Program-made: the position numbers and the translations under genes
In this document: in pieces, positions 5,205 through 12,433 of the stretch
Layout of the letters: each line of letters begins with the position of its first letter
Numbering within the stretch: the stretch's first letter is position 1
Notes under the pieces: generated by a model
The model's input: only the letters and a program-made list of their open reading frames with translations
Told to the model about the DNA's origin: nothing
Databases searched by the model: none
Source: Treponema sp. UBA1793
GTDB lineage: Bacteria > Spirochaetota > Spirochaetia > Treponematales > Treponemataceae
Assembly: GCA_002314445.1 (NCBI GenBank)
Contig: DCFX01000052.1
Coordinates: 1-26,200 of the forward strand
Direction: 5' to 3'
DNA: 26,200 nt

Positions 5205-7077
5205 ATTTTGCGGCCGATAACTGGTCGCAGAGCAGTTTTGCCCGTGCATGTGAAGGATCAAGGGATAGTGCATAATCTGCCGCCCTGAGCGCGTCGCTCT
5301 TTTTCTGCTGTGCCGAATAGATTACAGCCATACGGTACATGATTTCCGCTTTCTGCTTTACATCAACGGTACGGGATGCCGAGGCCGCATATAAATCAAG
5401 CGCCTGTGCATTTGCACCCAGACTGCTGTATATCATTGCAAGGTTCATGCAGGATGGTATTGAGACATATGCGGATATCTTCTTCTGTTCGTCACCGTCG
5501 GCGGAGAAACCTCCGCTTTCGTACACGCAGTATTCATACAGACGGACGGCCGTATCTGCATACCGCTGGTACGCGGCAAACCAGGCGGCGTATTCTGCCT
5601 CTGCAAGCGTAAACTCCCTCACATGAGCTGCAGTCTGTTCCCAAAAATCCCGGCCTGCGTCGAACTTATATTTTGATGCTATGTATTTACTGTAAAGTGT
5701 CCATGCATCTTCAGCCTGCCCGTACGACAACAGTTTGCTGACTGCAAATTCAAGAAGCAGCACAGGATATGTATCAGTCCCTGTTTCACTGCTTTCAAGC
5801 TCGTTCCACACGTCTGCAATTTTTTCGTTCACCGTAAGCGTTTTGTCTGTTCTGTATTTTAAATCCAGCCGTGCTATGTACAGCAGCGGGTCGTTTTTTC
5901 TCTCCAGGCTTTTGTCCATTCTGTATGCAGCATCACTTACAGGTATTTTTGCACGGTTATCGTATTTCTCCATCCGCAGGGTGGCAAGACCCTTATCGCG
6001 CAGTACCGTTTCCTGCGGTGTTTCGGCAAGCGGCAGACTTGTCCGGTATGCAAAGTCGGCATACGAAATAAGGCCGGGAACAAAATCCGGCCAGGTGTCG
6101 ACTGTGTATGACAAAAGACGGCTGCACTCCGTATCATTACCGTTCGCAGCTGCATACAGCGCACTGTCAACATAGACTGCGGGCAGCATTGTTCTAAACG
6201 ATTCAGTGCCGGAACCGGCAGCCGTTTTATCTGCTGAAAGACTGTCAAGAAGCGAACGGCGCACGTTTTCTGCTTCTTCCGTTTCGGAAAGCGAAACATA
6301 CGCATCAGAAAGCAGCAGGCCTATTTCAACAGGAGATACACTGCGGCGTGATTTTATGGTTGATTCAGGATACAGCGACTGCGCTTTCCGGGCAAGCGCG
6401 GCAGCATTTCCGTACAATTTGTTATCGAATGCGACAAGACCCCAGAAGTATGCATCCTCAGGTTCTGTAAAGTCATCAGGTTGAAGTGCAGCAGCTTTGT
6501 CGTATTCTCCGTTCCGCATGCAGACAACAGCACAGCTCCGCAGCCAGTACGAATCGTGAGACCCCGCATACGCATCGTAGTACACAGGATAAAATTTCTT
6601 ATCCGCATACGATGCTGCATCGTTTCCTGCCGATGAAAAAACCGAATCGAGATACGCCTCCGAATAAATAGAACCGTACTCCGTTCCCCGCAGACATGCG
6701 GCAGCCTGTACAGCTTCGTCAACCCGTCCATTCCGCAGTAGAAAGTTCGAATAAACGGCAGACATTTCGGGATTCCGGGGATTTTTCCTGAGCCCTTGTT
6801 TAAGAACCCTTTCCGCAAGTTCTGCTTCCCCAAGCTGATTATACCGGCGGAATATGCCTATGCGTGACCATGAATTATATGTTTTTTTTTCGATTTTTTT
6901 GAGCTCGTCTACGGCGTCTTTATCCTGTCCCTGCTCTATAAGGACATCAATTTCGTCCAGCTTCCCGGTAAAAGAATTGCGGGAAGCACTCATGCTGCAT
7001 GAGACTGCGGCAATAATAAGGACGACGATGAAAAACTCTGGAAGCAGGAACCGGTATAAGACCCGAACCCTGTTCAT
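5203..7077 (-). CDS. Tetratricopeptide-repeat lipoprotein of unknown function
   Basis: A 624-residue secreted protein. Residues 11-26 form a hydrophobic signal segment ending in AVSC, a spirochaete-style lipobox with Cys27, so it should be lipid-anchored in the envelope. The rest is helical with recognisable TPR-like pairs: near 50-110 (ELAERVLKQGLRKNPRNPE), near 115-125, and at the C-terminus (IMYRMAVIYSAQQKKSDALRAADYALSLDPSHARAK, given in parts: YSAQQKKSDALRAADYAL near 590-607, SLDPSHARAK after it). TPR arrays mediate protein-protein contacts. The ATG follows the nusB stop by one base with AGAGGG as ribosome binding site, so it is the last gene of the alaS-nusB run. The partner and role are unknown. 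Confidence 0.8.
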   Translation of the reverse strand: MNRVRVLYRFLLPEFFIVVLIIAAVSCSMSASRNSFTGKLDEIDVLIEQGQDKDAVDELKKIEKKTYNSWSRIGIFRRYNQLGEAELAERVLKQGLRKNPRNPEMSAVYSNFLLRNGRVDEAVQAAACLRGTEYGSIYSEAYLDSVFSSAGNDAASYADKKFYPVYYDAYAGSHDSYWLRSCAVVCMRNGEYDKAAALQPDDFTEPEDAYFWGLVAFDNKLYGNAAALARKAQSLYPESTIKSRRSVSPVEIGLLLSDAYVSLSETEEAENVRRSLLDSLSADKTAAGSGTESFRTMLPAVYVDSALYAAANGNDTECSRLLSYTVDTWPDFVPGLISYADFAYRTSLPLAETPQETVLRDKGLATLRMEKYDNRAKIPVSDAAYRMDKSLERKNDPLLYIARLDLKYRTDKTLTVNEKIADVWNELESSETGTDTYPVLLLEFAVSKLLSYGQAEDAWTLYSKYIASKYKFDAGRDFWEQTAAHVREFTLAEAEYAAWFAAYQRYADTAVRLYEYCVYESGGFSADGDEQKKISAYVSIPSCMNLAMIYSSLGANAQALDLYAASASRTVDVKQKAEIMYRMAVIYSAQQKKSDALRAADYALSLDPSHARAKLLCDQLSAAK

Positions 7078-7078
7078 A

Positions 7079-7516
7079 TCAACCCTCTTCTGGAACTTGA
7101 GCTACCTTACTTATCTTATCGAGCACGGCGTTAATAAACTTAAACGAGTCATCGGCACCGAAATCTTTTGCTATATTTATTGCTTCGTCAATAACGATAG
7201 AGGAATTTGTCTCCTTCTGATACAGAAGCGAATAAACACTCATGCGCAGAATGGCAAGCGAAACCTTGTTCACACGGTCAAAATCCCAGTGTGCCGAAAG
7301 ATACTGCTTGATCAAATCGTCTATCTGCGTTATGTGTTCCATTGTACCGGTTATGAGAAGGCGTGCAAATGTGTACGCTTCGTTGTCGTAATCCGCATCA
7401 GGATTTTCATCTTTATTCACCCATGAAAATGTCAGCAGGTCGTCGATAGAAACGCCGCCGACATCGTGAGAATAAAGCGCCTGAAATGCGAGAATTCTTC
7501 CTTTTCTGCGTGACAC
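7079..7516 (-). CDS. nusB: Transcription antitermination factor NusB
   Basis: A 145-residue all-helical NusB, close to the family norm. Diagnostic segments are the N-terminal SRRKGRILAFQALYSHD (about 2-18), which forms the RNA/NusE-binding face, the central FDRVNKVSLAILRMSVYSLL (near 80-99) and the C-terminal IVIDEAINIAKDFGADDS followed by FINAVLDKI. NusB with NusE (S10) binds boxA RNA to prevent early termination in rRNA operons. The start is GTG at 7516, three bases after the stop of the SurA-like gene, with AAGGAAAG as ribosome binding site inside the end of that gene. The spacing supports an operon. Confidence 0.96.
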   Translation of the reverse strand: MSRRKGRILAFQALYSHDVGGVSIDDLLTFSWVNKDENPDADYDNEAYTFARLLITGTMEHITQIDDLIKQYLSAHWDFDRVNKVSLAILRMSVYSLLYQKETNSSIVIDEAINIAKDFGADDSFKFINAVLDKISKVAQVPEEG

Positions 7517-7519
7517 TTA

Positions 7520-8608
7520 TTACTTTCCTTCCCAATTAAGCAGCTTATCAAGATCGGCACCTGTTTTTTTGCGGTCGACATTTTCCGGCGTATCAAGAGA
7601 TTTTGAAATCTCGGTCGCTGCAGTCTGCAGGTATTCCATCTGTTTCTGCTGCGAAAGGTTCTGTTTGATATAATCGTACACGGTTACCGTTGTTCCCGGC
7701 TGTACGACGTCGCTCAATGCAAGCATCTTTGCGGCATACTTATCGGTAACTGCATAAAACTGGCAGTTTGTCGGATTATCCTGAATATCAGAAATATAGC
7801 CGGCATCTTTTGTAAAAAGATCGATTAAGTCCTTGTATGCGACTCCAAGCTGAGATGCGCTGTTTTCCGTCTTGTTGATAAGCATTTCGCCCGCCTGGAA
7901 GCCGGAACCGTCCATTTTTGATTTTACGGTAATCTGATCGCGTGTCATTTTCTTATCTTTATAACTGTTGAGCAGTTCTGTAGCTTTTGATTTTGCATCT
8001 TCAGGCTTTCCGTTCTTCGGAACAAATACCAGGAAAATCTTTATCATGTCGCTCCAGACAAAGGAAGCTTTATGCAGTTCATAAAAAGCGCGGATTTCAT
8101 CGTCGGTAGGCGCAATTCCTTTGAGTTCGCTCTGGCGCTGGGAAATGATATACTGCTGTGCGGTAAGCTGGGCTTTGAGATACTCTTTGTAATCTGCGAC
8201 CGTCATACCGGCCTGCTGTTTCATATAATCGTCAAGCGACATTTTTGTCTGCTGCTGGACGAGCGTATCCAATTCCTGCTCGGTGACGTTTTTGCCCACC
8301 TGCTGCGACATTGTCTGGAGAAAATACTGGTCTACGGAACTGTCGGGCACGGAAATTCCGGCTTTCTGGGCAGCCTGCATGACAAGTTTCTCATCAATAA
8401 GTGCATCGAGTATCTGTTTCTTTTCTTCGACAGTAAAAACTTTACCTGTCTGTTTTTTATAAGCTTCAACGCGGGTCTTCAGCTGCTTAACTGTAATAGA
8501 TTCATTTTTATTCAGTTTTATGACAGCAAGAACCTGCAGGTCTGATTGTGCAAAAACAGCAGCCGCAGCTACCATCGATACTATAAAAACAAGGGCAAAA
8601 CGCTTCAT
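7520..8608 (-). CDS. SurA/PrsA-like periplasmic chaperone (SurA_N family, degenerate PPIase part)
   Basis: A 362-residue exported protein with a clear signal peptide (residues 1-20, cleavage after AVFA before QSD). A SurA_N-like helical domain covers about 25-180. It starts with ITVKQLKTRVEAYKKQTGK and contains EKKQILDALIDEKLVMQAA, typical of SurA, PrsA and trigger-factor-like chaperones. The C-terminal part (about 185-300) sits where a parvulin isomerase domain is expected, but I do not see the usual GGDLGW block or the active-site histidines, so isomerase activity is doubtful. It probably escorts outer-membrane or lipoproteins through the periplasm. The ribosome binding site AAAGGAAAG precedes the ATG, and an extended -10 promoter lies in the 72-base gap after alaS. 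Confidence 0.82.
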   Translation of the reverse strand: MKRFALVFIVSMVAAAAVFAQSDLQVLAVIKLNKNESITVKQLKTRVEAYKKQTGKVFTVEEKKQILDALIDEKLVMQAAQKAGISVPDSSVDQYFLQTMSQQVGKNVTEQELDTLVQQQTKMSLDDYMKQQAGMTVADYKEYLKAQLTAQQYIISQRQSELKGIAPTDDEIRAFYELHKASFVWSDMIKIFLVFVPKNGKPEDAKSKATELLNSYKDKKMTRDQITVKSKMDGSGFQAGEMLINKTENSASQLGVAYKDLIDLFTKDAGYISDIQDNPTNCQFYAVTDKYAAKMLALSDVVQPGTTVTVYDYIKQNLSQQKQMEYLQTAATEISKSLDTPENVDRKKTGADLDKLLNWEGK

Positions 8609-8636
8609 TTTTCTTTCCTTTAAAAAGTCTGTTTCA

Positions 8637-8645
8637 ATTATAACA
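8637..8645 (-). promoter_or_regulatory. Extended -10 promoter before the SurA-like gene
   Basis: The minus strand reads TGTTATAAT, a perfect extended -10, about 30 bases before the ATG at 8608. No strong -35 is present. It would allow the SurA-like gene, nusB and the TPR gene to be transcribed independently of alaS. Confidence 0.5.
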
Positions 8646-8680
8646 AATATTCCGTCGTTGTGTTACAGCAGAATACAGGT

Positions 8681-10495
8681 TCACTTTAACGAATCAAGCG
8701 GGAGACCGCCTTCTATTTCCGCACGGATACGGCGCACACCGGCAGAGGAAGACTGTTCCTTGGTAATTTTGAAATGTCCGATCTGGGCAGTATGCTGTAC
8801 GTGGGGGCCGGCACAAACTTCACGGCTGAAATCGCCGATAGAGTATACCTTCACCCGCTCGCCATACTTGTCGCTGAACAACGCACGGGCACCGCCTTTC
8901 TTTGCATCAGCAAGGCTCATTTCTTCCATTGTAACAGGCATATCTTTCCGAATCTGTTCGTTCACTATATCTTCCACTTTCTGGATTTCTTCTTTTGTCA
9001 TAGGACGGGAGAAAGAAAAGTCGAAACGGAGGCGTTCCGGCGTAATATTGGAACCGCGCTGCGCTACTTCATCGCCGAGTACATTAACAAGCGCCTGCTG
9101 GAGCAGGTGGGTTGCCGTATGATATTTTGTGGAAATTTCGCTGTGGTCACCGAGTCCGCTCTTGAAAGCGCCTGCACTCAGCGTACGGGACTCTTCCTGA
9201 TGCTTCTTTTCTTCCGCCTTAAATCCCTCGACGTCGACAGTCATGCCGTTTTCACGGCCAAGTTCTTCCGTAAGTTCAATCGGAAAGCCGAACGTATCAT
9301 ACAAACGGAACGCAACGCGCCCCGGAATGACTTTCTGCGGATTTTTCTGGAGATTGGGCAGCAGCTTGGCAAATTCCGCTTCACCTTTTTTGAGCGTCTC
9401 AAGAAATTTATTCTCTTCGCCGGTAAGCTCATTAAAGATGAACTCTTTCTTTCCGGCAAATTCAGGATACGCATTGATATATTCGTCTACGATGACGTCT
9501 GCCGGTTTTGCAAGGAAAGCCCCGTCAATACCGATTTTGCGTCCGTGGCGCACTGCCCGCCTTATAATGCGGCGGAGTGTGTAGCCGGCTCCCACATTGC
9601 TCGGAGTAACGCCCTGCTGGTCTCCGAGGATAAAAGCCGCCGTACGCACGTGGTCTGCAATAATGCGGATTGATATGTCCGTATTTTCATCATCTCCGTA
9701 CTTTTTGCCGGAAAGTTTTTCAATGCAGTCGATAATCGGCTTAAAAACGTCGATATCATATACGGATTTCATGCCGTTAAGCATGGCAACGGTGCGTTCG
9801 GCACCCATGCCGGTATCAACGCATTTGCGTTCCAGCGGGATGTACCTGCCTTCCGTATCCTTATTATACTGCATGAAAACGTTATTCCAGATTTCAACAT
9901 ATTTACCGCAGCGGCAGCCGGGACGACAGTCCGGGCCGCACTTAGGTTTGCCGGTGTCATAGAAAATTTCCGTATCGGGACCGCACGGACCTGTTGCACC
10001 TGCAGGCCCCCACCAGTTATCTTCGCGGGGTAAATAGAAAATGCGTTCTTTGGGAATACCGTGGCTTTCCCAGATTGATGCAGCCTCATCATCGCGGGGA
10101 ATGCCTTCCTCGCCTGCAAAAACCGTAACGGAAATTTTTTCAGGCGGAATATTTAAATATTCTCTGCCTGTCAGAAATTCGTAGCTGAAGCCGATAGATT
10201 CTTTCTTAAAATAGTCGCCCAGAGACCAGTTGCCGAGCATTTCAAAAAATGTAAGATGGGACGGATCTCCGACCGAATCAATATCGCCGGTACGCACGCA
10301 CTTCTGATAATCGGTAAGGCGTGTGCCGGAAGGATGTTTTTCACCTGAAAGATACGGAACAAGCGGCTGCATACCTGCAGTCGTGAACAAAACAGTCGGA
10401 TCATTATTCGGAATAAGTGATTTGCCGCTGATTTCCATGTGGCCATTGCTCTTAAAAAAGCTTATGTATTTTGAGCGAAGTTCGTTAACAGTCAT
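8681..10495 (-). CDS. alaS: Alanyl-tRNA synthetase, short form without C-Ala domain
   Basis: It charges tRNA-Ala with alanine. The catalytic domain shows GMQP (41-44), the motif 2 region (RTGDIDSVGDPSH at 68-80 and LTFFEMLGN at 81-89), a cysteine-rich loop (CGPDCRPGCRCG, 186-197) before EIWNNVFMQY, and the motif 3 region GAGYTLRRIIRRAVRHGRK (302-320). The editing domain that removes mischarged serine has its metal ligands H459, H463, C561 and H565. The protein stops at residue 604, shortly after the editing domain, so the C-terminal C-Ala/oligomerisation domain of E. coli-type enzymes (about 875 residues) is absent. Short AlaRS of about 600 residues is known in spirochaetes, so this is not a truncation artefact. 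No Shine-Dalgarno precedes the ATG. Confidence 0.97.
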   Translation of the reverse strand: MTVNELRSKYISFFKSNGHMEISGKSLIPNNDPTVLFTTAGMQPLVPYLSGEKHPSGTRLTDYQKCVRTGDIDSVGDPSHLTFFEMLGNWSLGDYFKKESIGFSYEFLTGREYLNIPPEKISVTVFAGEEGIPRDDEAASIWESHGIPKERIFYLPREDNWWGPAGATGPCGPDTEIFYDTGKPKCGPDCRPGCRCGKYVEIWNNVFMQYNKDTEGRYIPLERKCVDTGMGAERTVAMLNGMKSVYDIDVFKPIIDCIEKLSGKKYGDDENTDISIRIIADHVRTAAFILGDQQGVTPSNVGAGYTLRRIIRRAVRHGRKIGIDGAFLAKPADVIVDEYINAYPEFAGKKEFIFNELTGEENKFLETLKKGEAEFAKLLPNLQKNPQKVIPGRVAFRLYDTFGFPIELTEELGRENGMTVDVEGFKAEEKKHQEESRTLSAGAFKSGLGDHSEISTKYHTATHLLQQALVNVLGDEVAQRGSNITPERLRFDFSFSRPMTKEEIQKVEDIVNEQIRKDMPVTMEEMSLADAKKGGARALFSDKYGERVKVYSIGDFSREVCAGPHVQHTAQIGHFKITKEQSSSAGVRRIRAEIEGGLPLDSLK

Positions 10496-10503
10496 AATAA
10501 TTC

Positions 10504-10532
10504 ATACTATAGAACGCAAGTCTTTATGTCAA
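10504..10532 (-). promoter_or_regulatory. Promoter of alaS, predicting a leaderless message
   Basis: The minus strand has a consensus -35 TTGACA (10527-10532), a 17-base spacer and -10 TAGTAT (10504-10509). The -35 includes the stop codon of the upstream gene. Transcription should start at about 10495-10498, on or within a few bases of the alaS ATG. The last ten bases before the ATG contain no ribosome binding site. Confidence 0.65.
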
Positions 10533-12085
10533 GAACGGGACTTGTCACGCGTCAGCGTCAGCGCCCGGCCTTCAAGCGGAAAGCACGTATCGGGAGAAAG
10601 GCGTACAGGAGTCAGATGCAGTGTATCGTAATTAATACGGGTTTCCGCTTTATGTTTTTTTGTTTCAGGTATCGTCACTGAATCAAAAACCATCTGGTAC
10701 GAGTCAGCCAGAATCTGTTGTGGCGATGAAGAACGGAACTGGATTACAAAGTTTCCTGCGACCATGCCGGTAGCGAATATTCCTTCATCCTTCGCGGAAT
10801 CATCCGTAAGCGAATATGCATTCCGGGCAAACGTAAAATGCATGCCGCTATCTGTCGTCCAGGAGGGGCCTTTCTCAAGTTCTGCAGCGTAGTCTTCATC
10901 GGTTGCCTGCTTCGTTCCGGCATCGAATGAGCTTTGTGTCGTCATCTTCCGGTAGCTTCCGTCCCACAAGTTGTTTTCCTTTATGATCATACGCACATCG
11001 TCGATGATATGCACCCTGACCTCGTCGACACCTGTAAGGGAAATGTCGCACCGCCGCTGCATGTTCGTAATTGATTCGTTCGTCGCTGTCAGATAGATGC
11101 CGCTCCGGCGGAGATTGCTGTCCTCCCATGAATATACCTCTTCCGTATCCTGATAGAGGAATATGATTTCCTTTCCGGCGTAATCAAAAAACAGATAGCG
11201 TATACCGTCTTCAGTATTTGATGTTTTATACCAAAGCCCGTTAAGAAAATCTGCAAACGTCTCAACGGTACCGTCCTGAATACGGGCAAGCTCTTTTGCC
11301 GCGATTCTGCTTCCCGTAACCCTGACCTGCTTTGTCTGCACATATTTCTGTTCTTTTTCATTCCATTCATACTCAGTCTGAATCTGGCTCAGGTTCGCAT
11401 TTCCGGAACCAGTCTCATCTTTTGCGGAACTGTAAACCCACACGGGAAAGCTCACGCCTTTTGACTGGGAAAGTTCGTATGATTCGGAACGGTCATCCTG
11501 CTGAATAAAGATAGTGCCGTCGGATTCAAAATTACCTATCTGCACAAGTTCAAATTTGTTCAATTTGCGGCGGAGCATATAAATACACATGACACTGTCG
11601 CCGTTGTCCTTTACACCCTGATAGACAAGTTCCGTTTTATGCTCGCCGGTCATATCGATTCCGGTATATGAAAATGTCCGTACCCGGGAAATTTCGGTCG
11701 TAATTTCCGCTGTGCGGACATATGAATTGCTTTCGGCATCATACATACCGATAATGAGTACGAGGTACTGCATACTCTCCCTGCGGACGGCAATTACCTG
11801 ATCTTCAAGCGTATCGCCGTTGAGATCAAAAGTCTGGGCACTGATAAGTGTCTCGGTGGGAAGAAGTGGTATGAACGACGTCATCGAAGAATTGTCCTGT
11901 GTCTGCATATCAGTCTGTGTCTTTTTTTCCCTGTCTGCTTCCGATGTCGGGATGATAACCCGGGCGCGGGGGACGGAACGCTCATCGTTCCAGTATACAA
12001 TCCTCACGATTATAAGAGCGGCAAGAACGACACCTATAATGATAAAAACTGCCGGAATAATTTTATTAGTGTGCTTCGATTTCAT
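10529..12085 (-). CDS. Membrane-anchored secreted protein, unknown; possibly of the treponemal pallilysin-related adhesin type
   Basis: A 518-residue protein with one N-terminal membrane helix (about residues 9-32) and no lipobox. A low-complexity polar stretch (45-70) follows, then a large extracytoplasmic region. Near residue 86 it has FDLNGDTLEDQVIAVRR, and near 146 a second related block (FSYTGIDMTGEHKTELVYQG), reminiscent of calcium-binding or FG-GAP-like DxNGDxxxD loops. Treponemal proteins of similar build have been labelled pallilysin-related adhesins. That is from memory and unverified, and no HEXXH metalloprotease motif is present. No Shine-Dalgarno precedes the ATG, and the only plausible -10 (TATAGT, 12094-12099) lies eight bases upstream. 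It ends 33 bases before alaS, whose promoter overlaps its stop. Confidence 0.55.
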   Translation of the reverse strand: MKSKHTNKIIPAVFIIIGVVLAALIIVRIVYWNDERSVPRARVIIPTSEADREKKTQTDMQTQDNSSMTSFIPLLPTETLISAQTFDLNGDTLEDQVIAVRRESMQYLVLIIGMYDAESNSYVRTAEITTEISRVRTFSYTGIDMTGEHKTELVYQGVKDNGDSVMCIYMLRRKLNKFELVQIGNFESDGTIFIQQDDRSESYELSQSKGVSFPVWVYSSAKDETGSGNANLSQIQTEYEWNEKEQKYVQTKQVRVTGSRIAAKELARIQDGTVETFADFLNGLWYKTSNTEDGIRYLFFDYAGKEIIFLYQDTEEVYSWEDSNLRRSGIYLTATNESITNMQRRCDISLTGVDEVRVHIIDDVRMIIKENNLWDGSYRKMTTQSSFDAGTKQATDEDYAAELEKGPSWTTDSGMHFTFARNAYSLTDDSAKDEGIFATGMVAGNFVIQFRSSSPQQILADSYQMVFDSVTIPETKKHKAETRINYDTLHLTPVRLSPDTCFPLEGRALTLTRDKSRS

Positions 12086-12194
12086 ATGCAGAAACTATAC
12101 TACAATGGTGAAAATAAAAAAAGATGGCTGAAAAAAATACAATACGCAGAAACAGGGTTACCGTATGAGAAAGGACAACGACCATCTATTGTGT
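12086..12194. other. Intergenic DNA before the repeat array
   Basis: No gene is seen here. It holds the weak -10-like TATAGT/TAGTAT (12094-12102, minus strand) of the 518-residue protein gene, an A-tract, and at its right edge (about 12180-12194) a sequence that resembles a decayed left arm of the repeat hairpin (ACCAT followed after a gap by TGC). The repeat family may therefore once have extended further left. Confidence 0.5.
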
Positions 12195-12414
12195 GCAGAA
12201 TGGCGCCATGTATTAAAAATACATTCCCCGGTTTTAAAAGTAAAATGCCGGACACGATGTCCGGCCCAAGTGTTGCACCATTCTGCTTCGCAGAATGGTG
12301 CCATGTACTAAAAATACATTCCCCGGTTTTAAAAGTAAAATGCCGGACACGATGTCCGGCCCAAGTGTTGCACCATTCTGCTTCGCAGAATGGTGCCATG
12401 TATTAAAAATACAT
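12195..12414. repeat. Tandem 95-bp repeat, 2.3 copies, with nested hairpins
   Basis: Copy 1 runs 12197-12291, copy 2 runs 12292-12386, and a 28-base part of copy 3 ends at 12414. Copies 1 and 2 differ at only about two positions. Each unit carries ATGTATT-AAA-AATACAT (or a one-base variant), the perfect hairpin GCCGGACA-CGA-TGTCCGGC (12247-12265 and 12342-12360), and at each junction a 12-bp hairpin GCACCATTCTGC-TTC-GCAGAATGGTGC (12275-12301 and 12370-12396). There are no unique spacers, so it is not CRISPR. It lies directly after groEL on the minus strand and could stabilise or end that transcript. The family is unknown to me. Confidence 0.93.
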
Positions 12415-12433
12415 GGATGTATTTTTAATACAT
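12398..12433. repeat. Perfect 17-bp inverted repeat overlapping the groEL stop codon
   Basis: ATGTATTAAAAATACAT (12398-12414) and its exact reverse complement (12417-12433) are separated by GG. Each arm is itself nearly palindromic. The right arm contains the last two groEL codons (Met-Tyr) and the TAA stop. It links the repeat array to the groEL 3' end and probably folds into a long AU-rich hairpin in the message; there is no T-run, so classical termination is uncertain. Confidence 0.9.

Noticed and set aside
8681..8760. Premature truncation or frameshift of alaS
   Set aside because: The protein ends naturally after the editing domain, as in other spirochaete AlaRS, and no remnant of the C-Ala domain is visible in the 72 bases downstream.
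8774..9673. 299-codon antisense open frame in alaS
   Set aside because: It lies wholly within the AlaRS catalytic and editing coding sequence and its composition is typical of a complement-strand shadow.
12071..12406. Open reading frame of 111 codons running through the repeats on the plus strand, and its minus-strand mirror
   Set aside because: The repeat period of 95 is not a multiple of three, so each unit is read in a different frame. There is no ribosome binding site, and the hairpins explain the sequence.
12195..12414. CRISPR array
   Set aside because: The units are 95 bp and directly abut with no unique spacers, and no cas gene is in the window.
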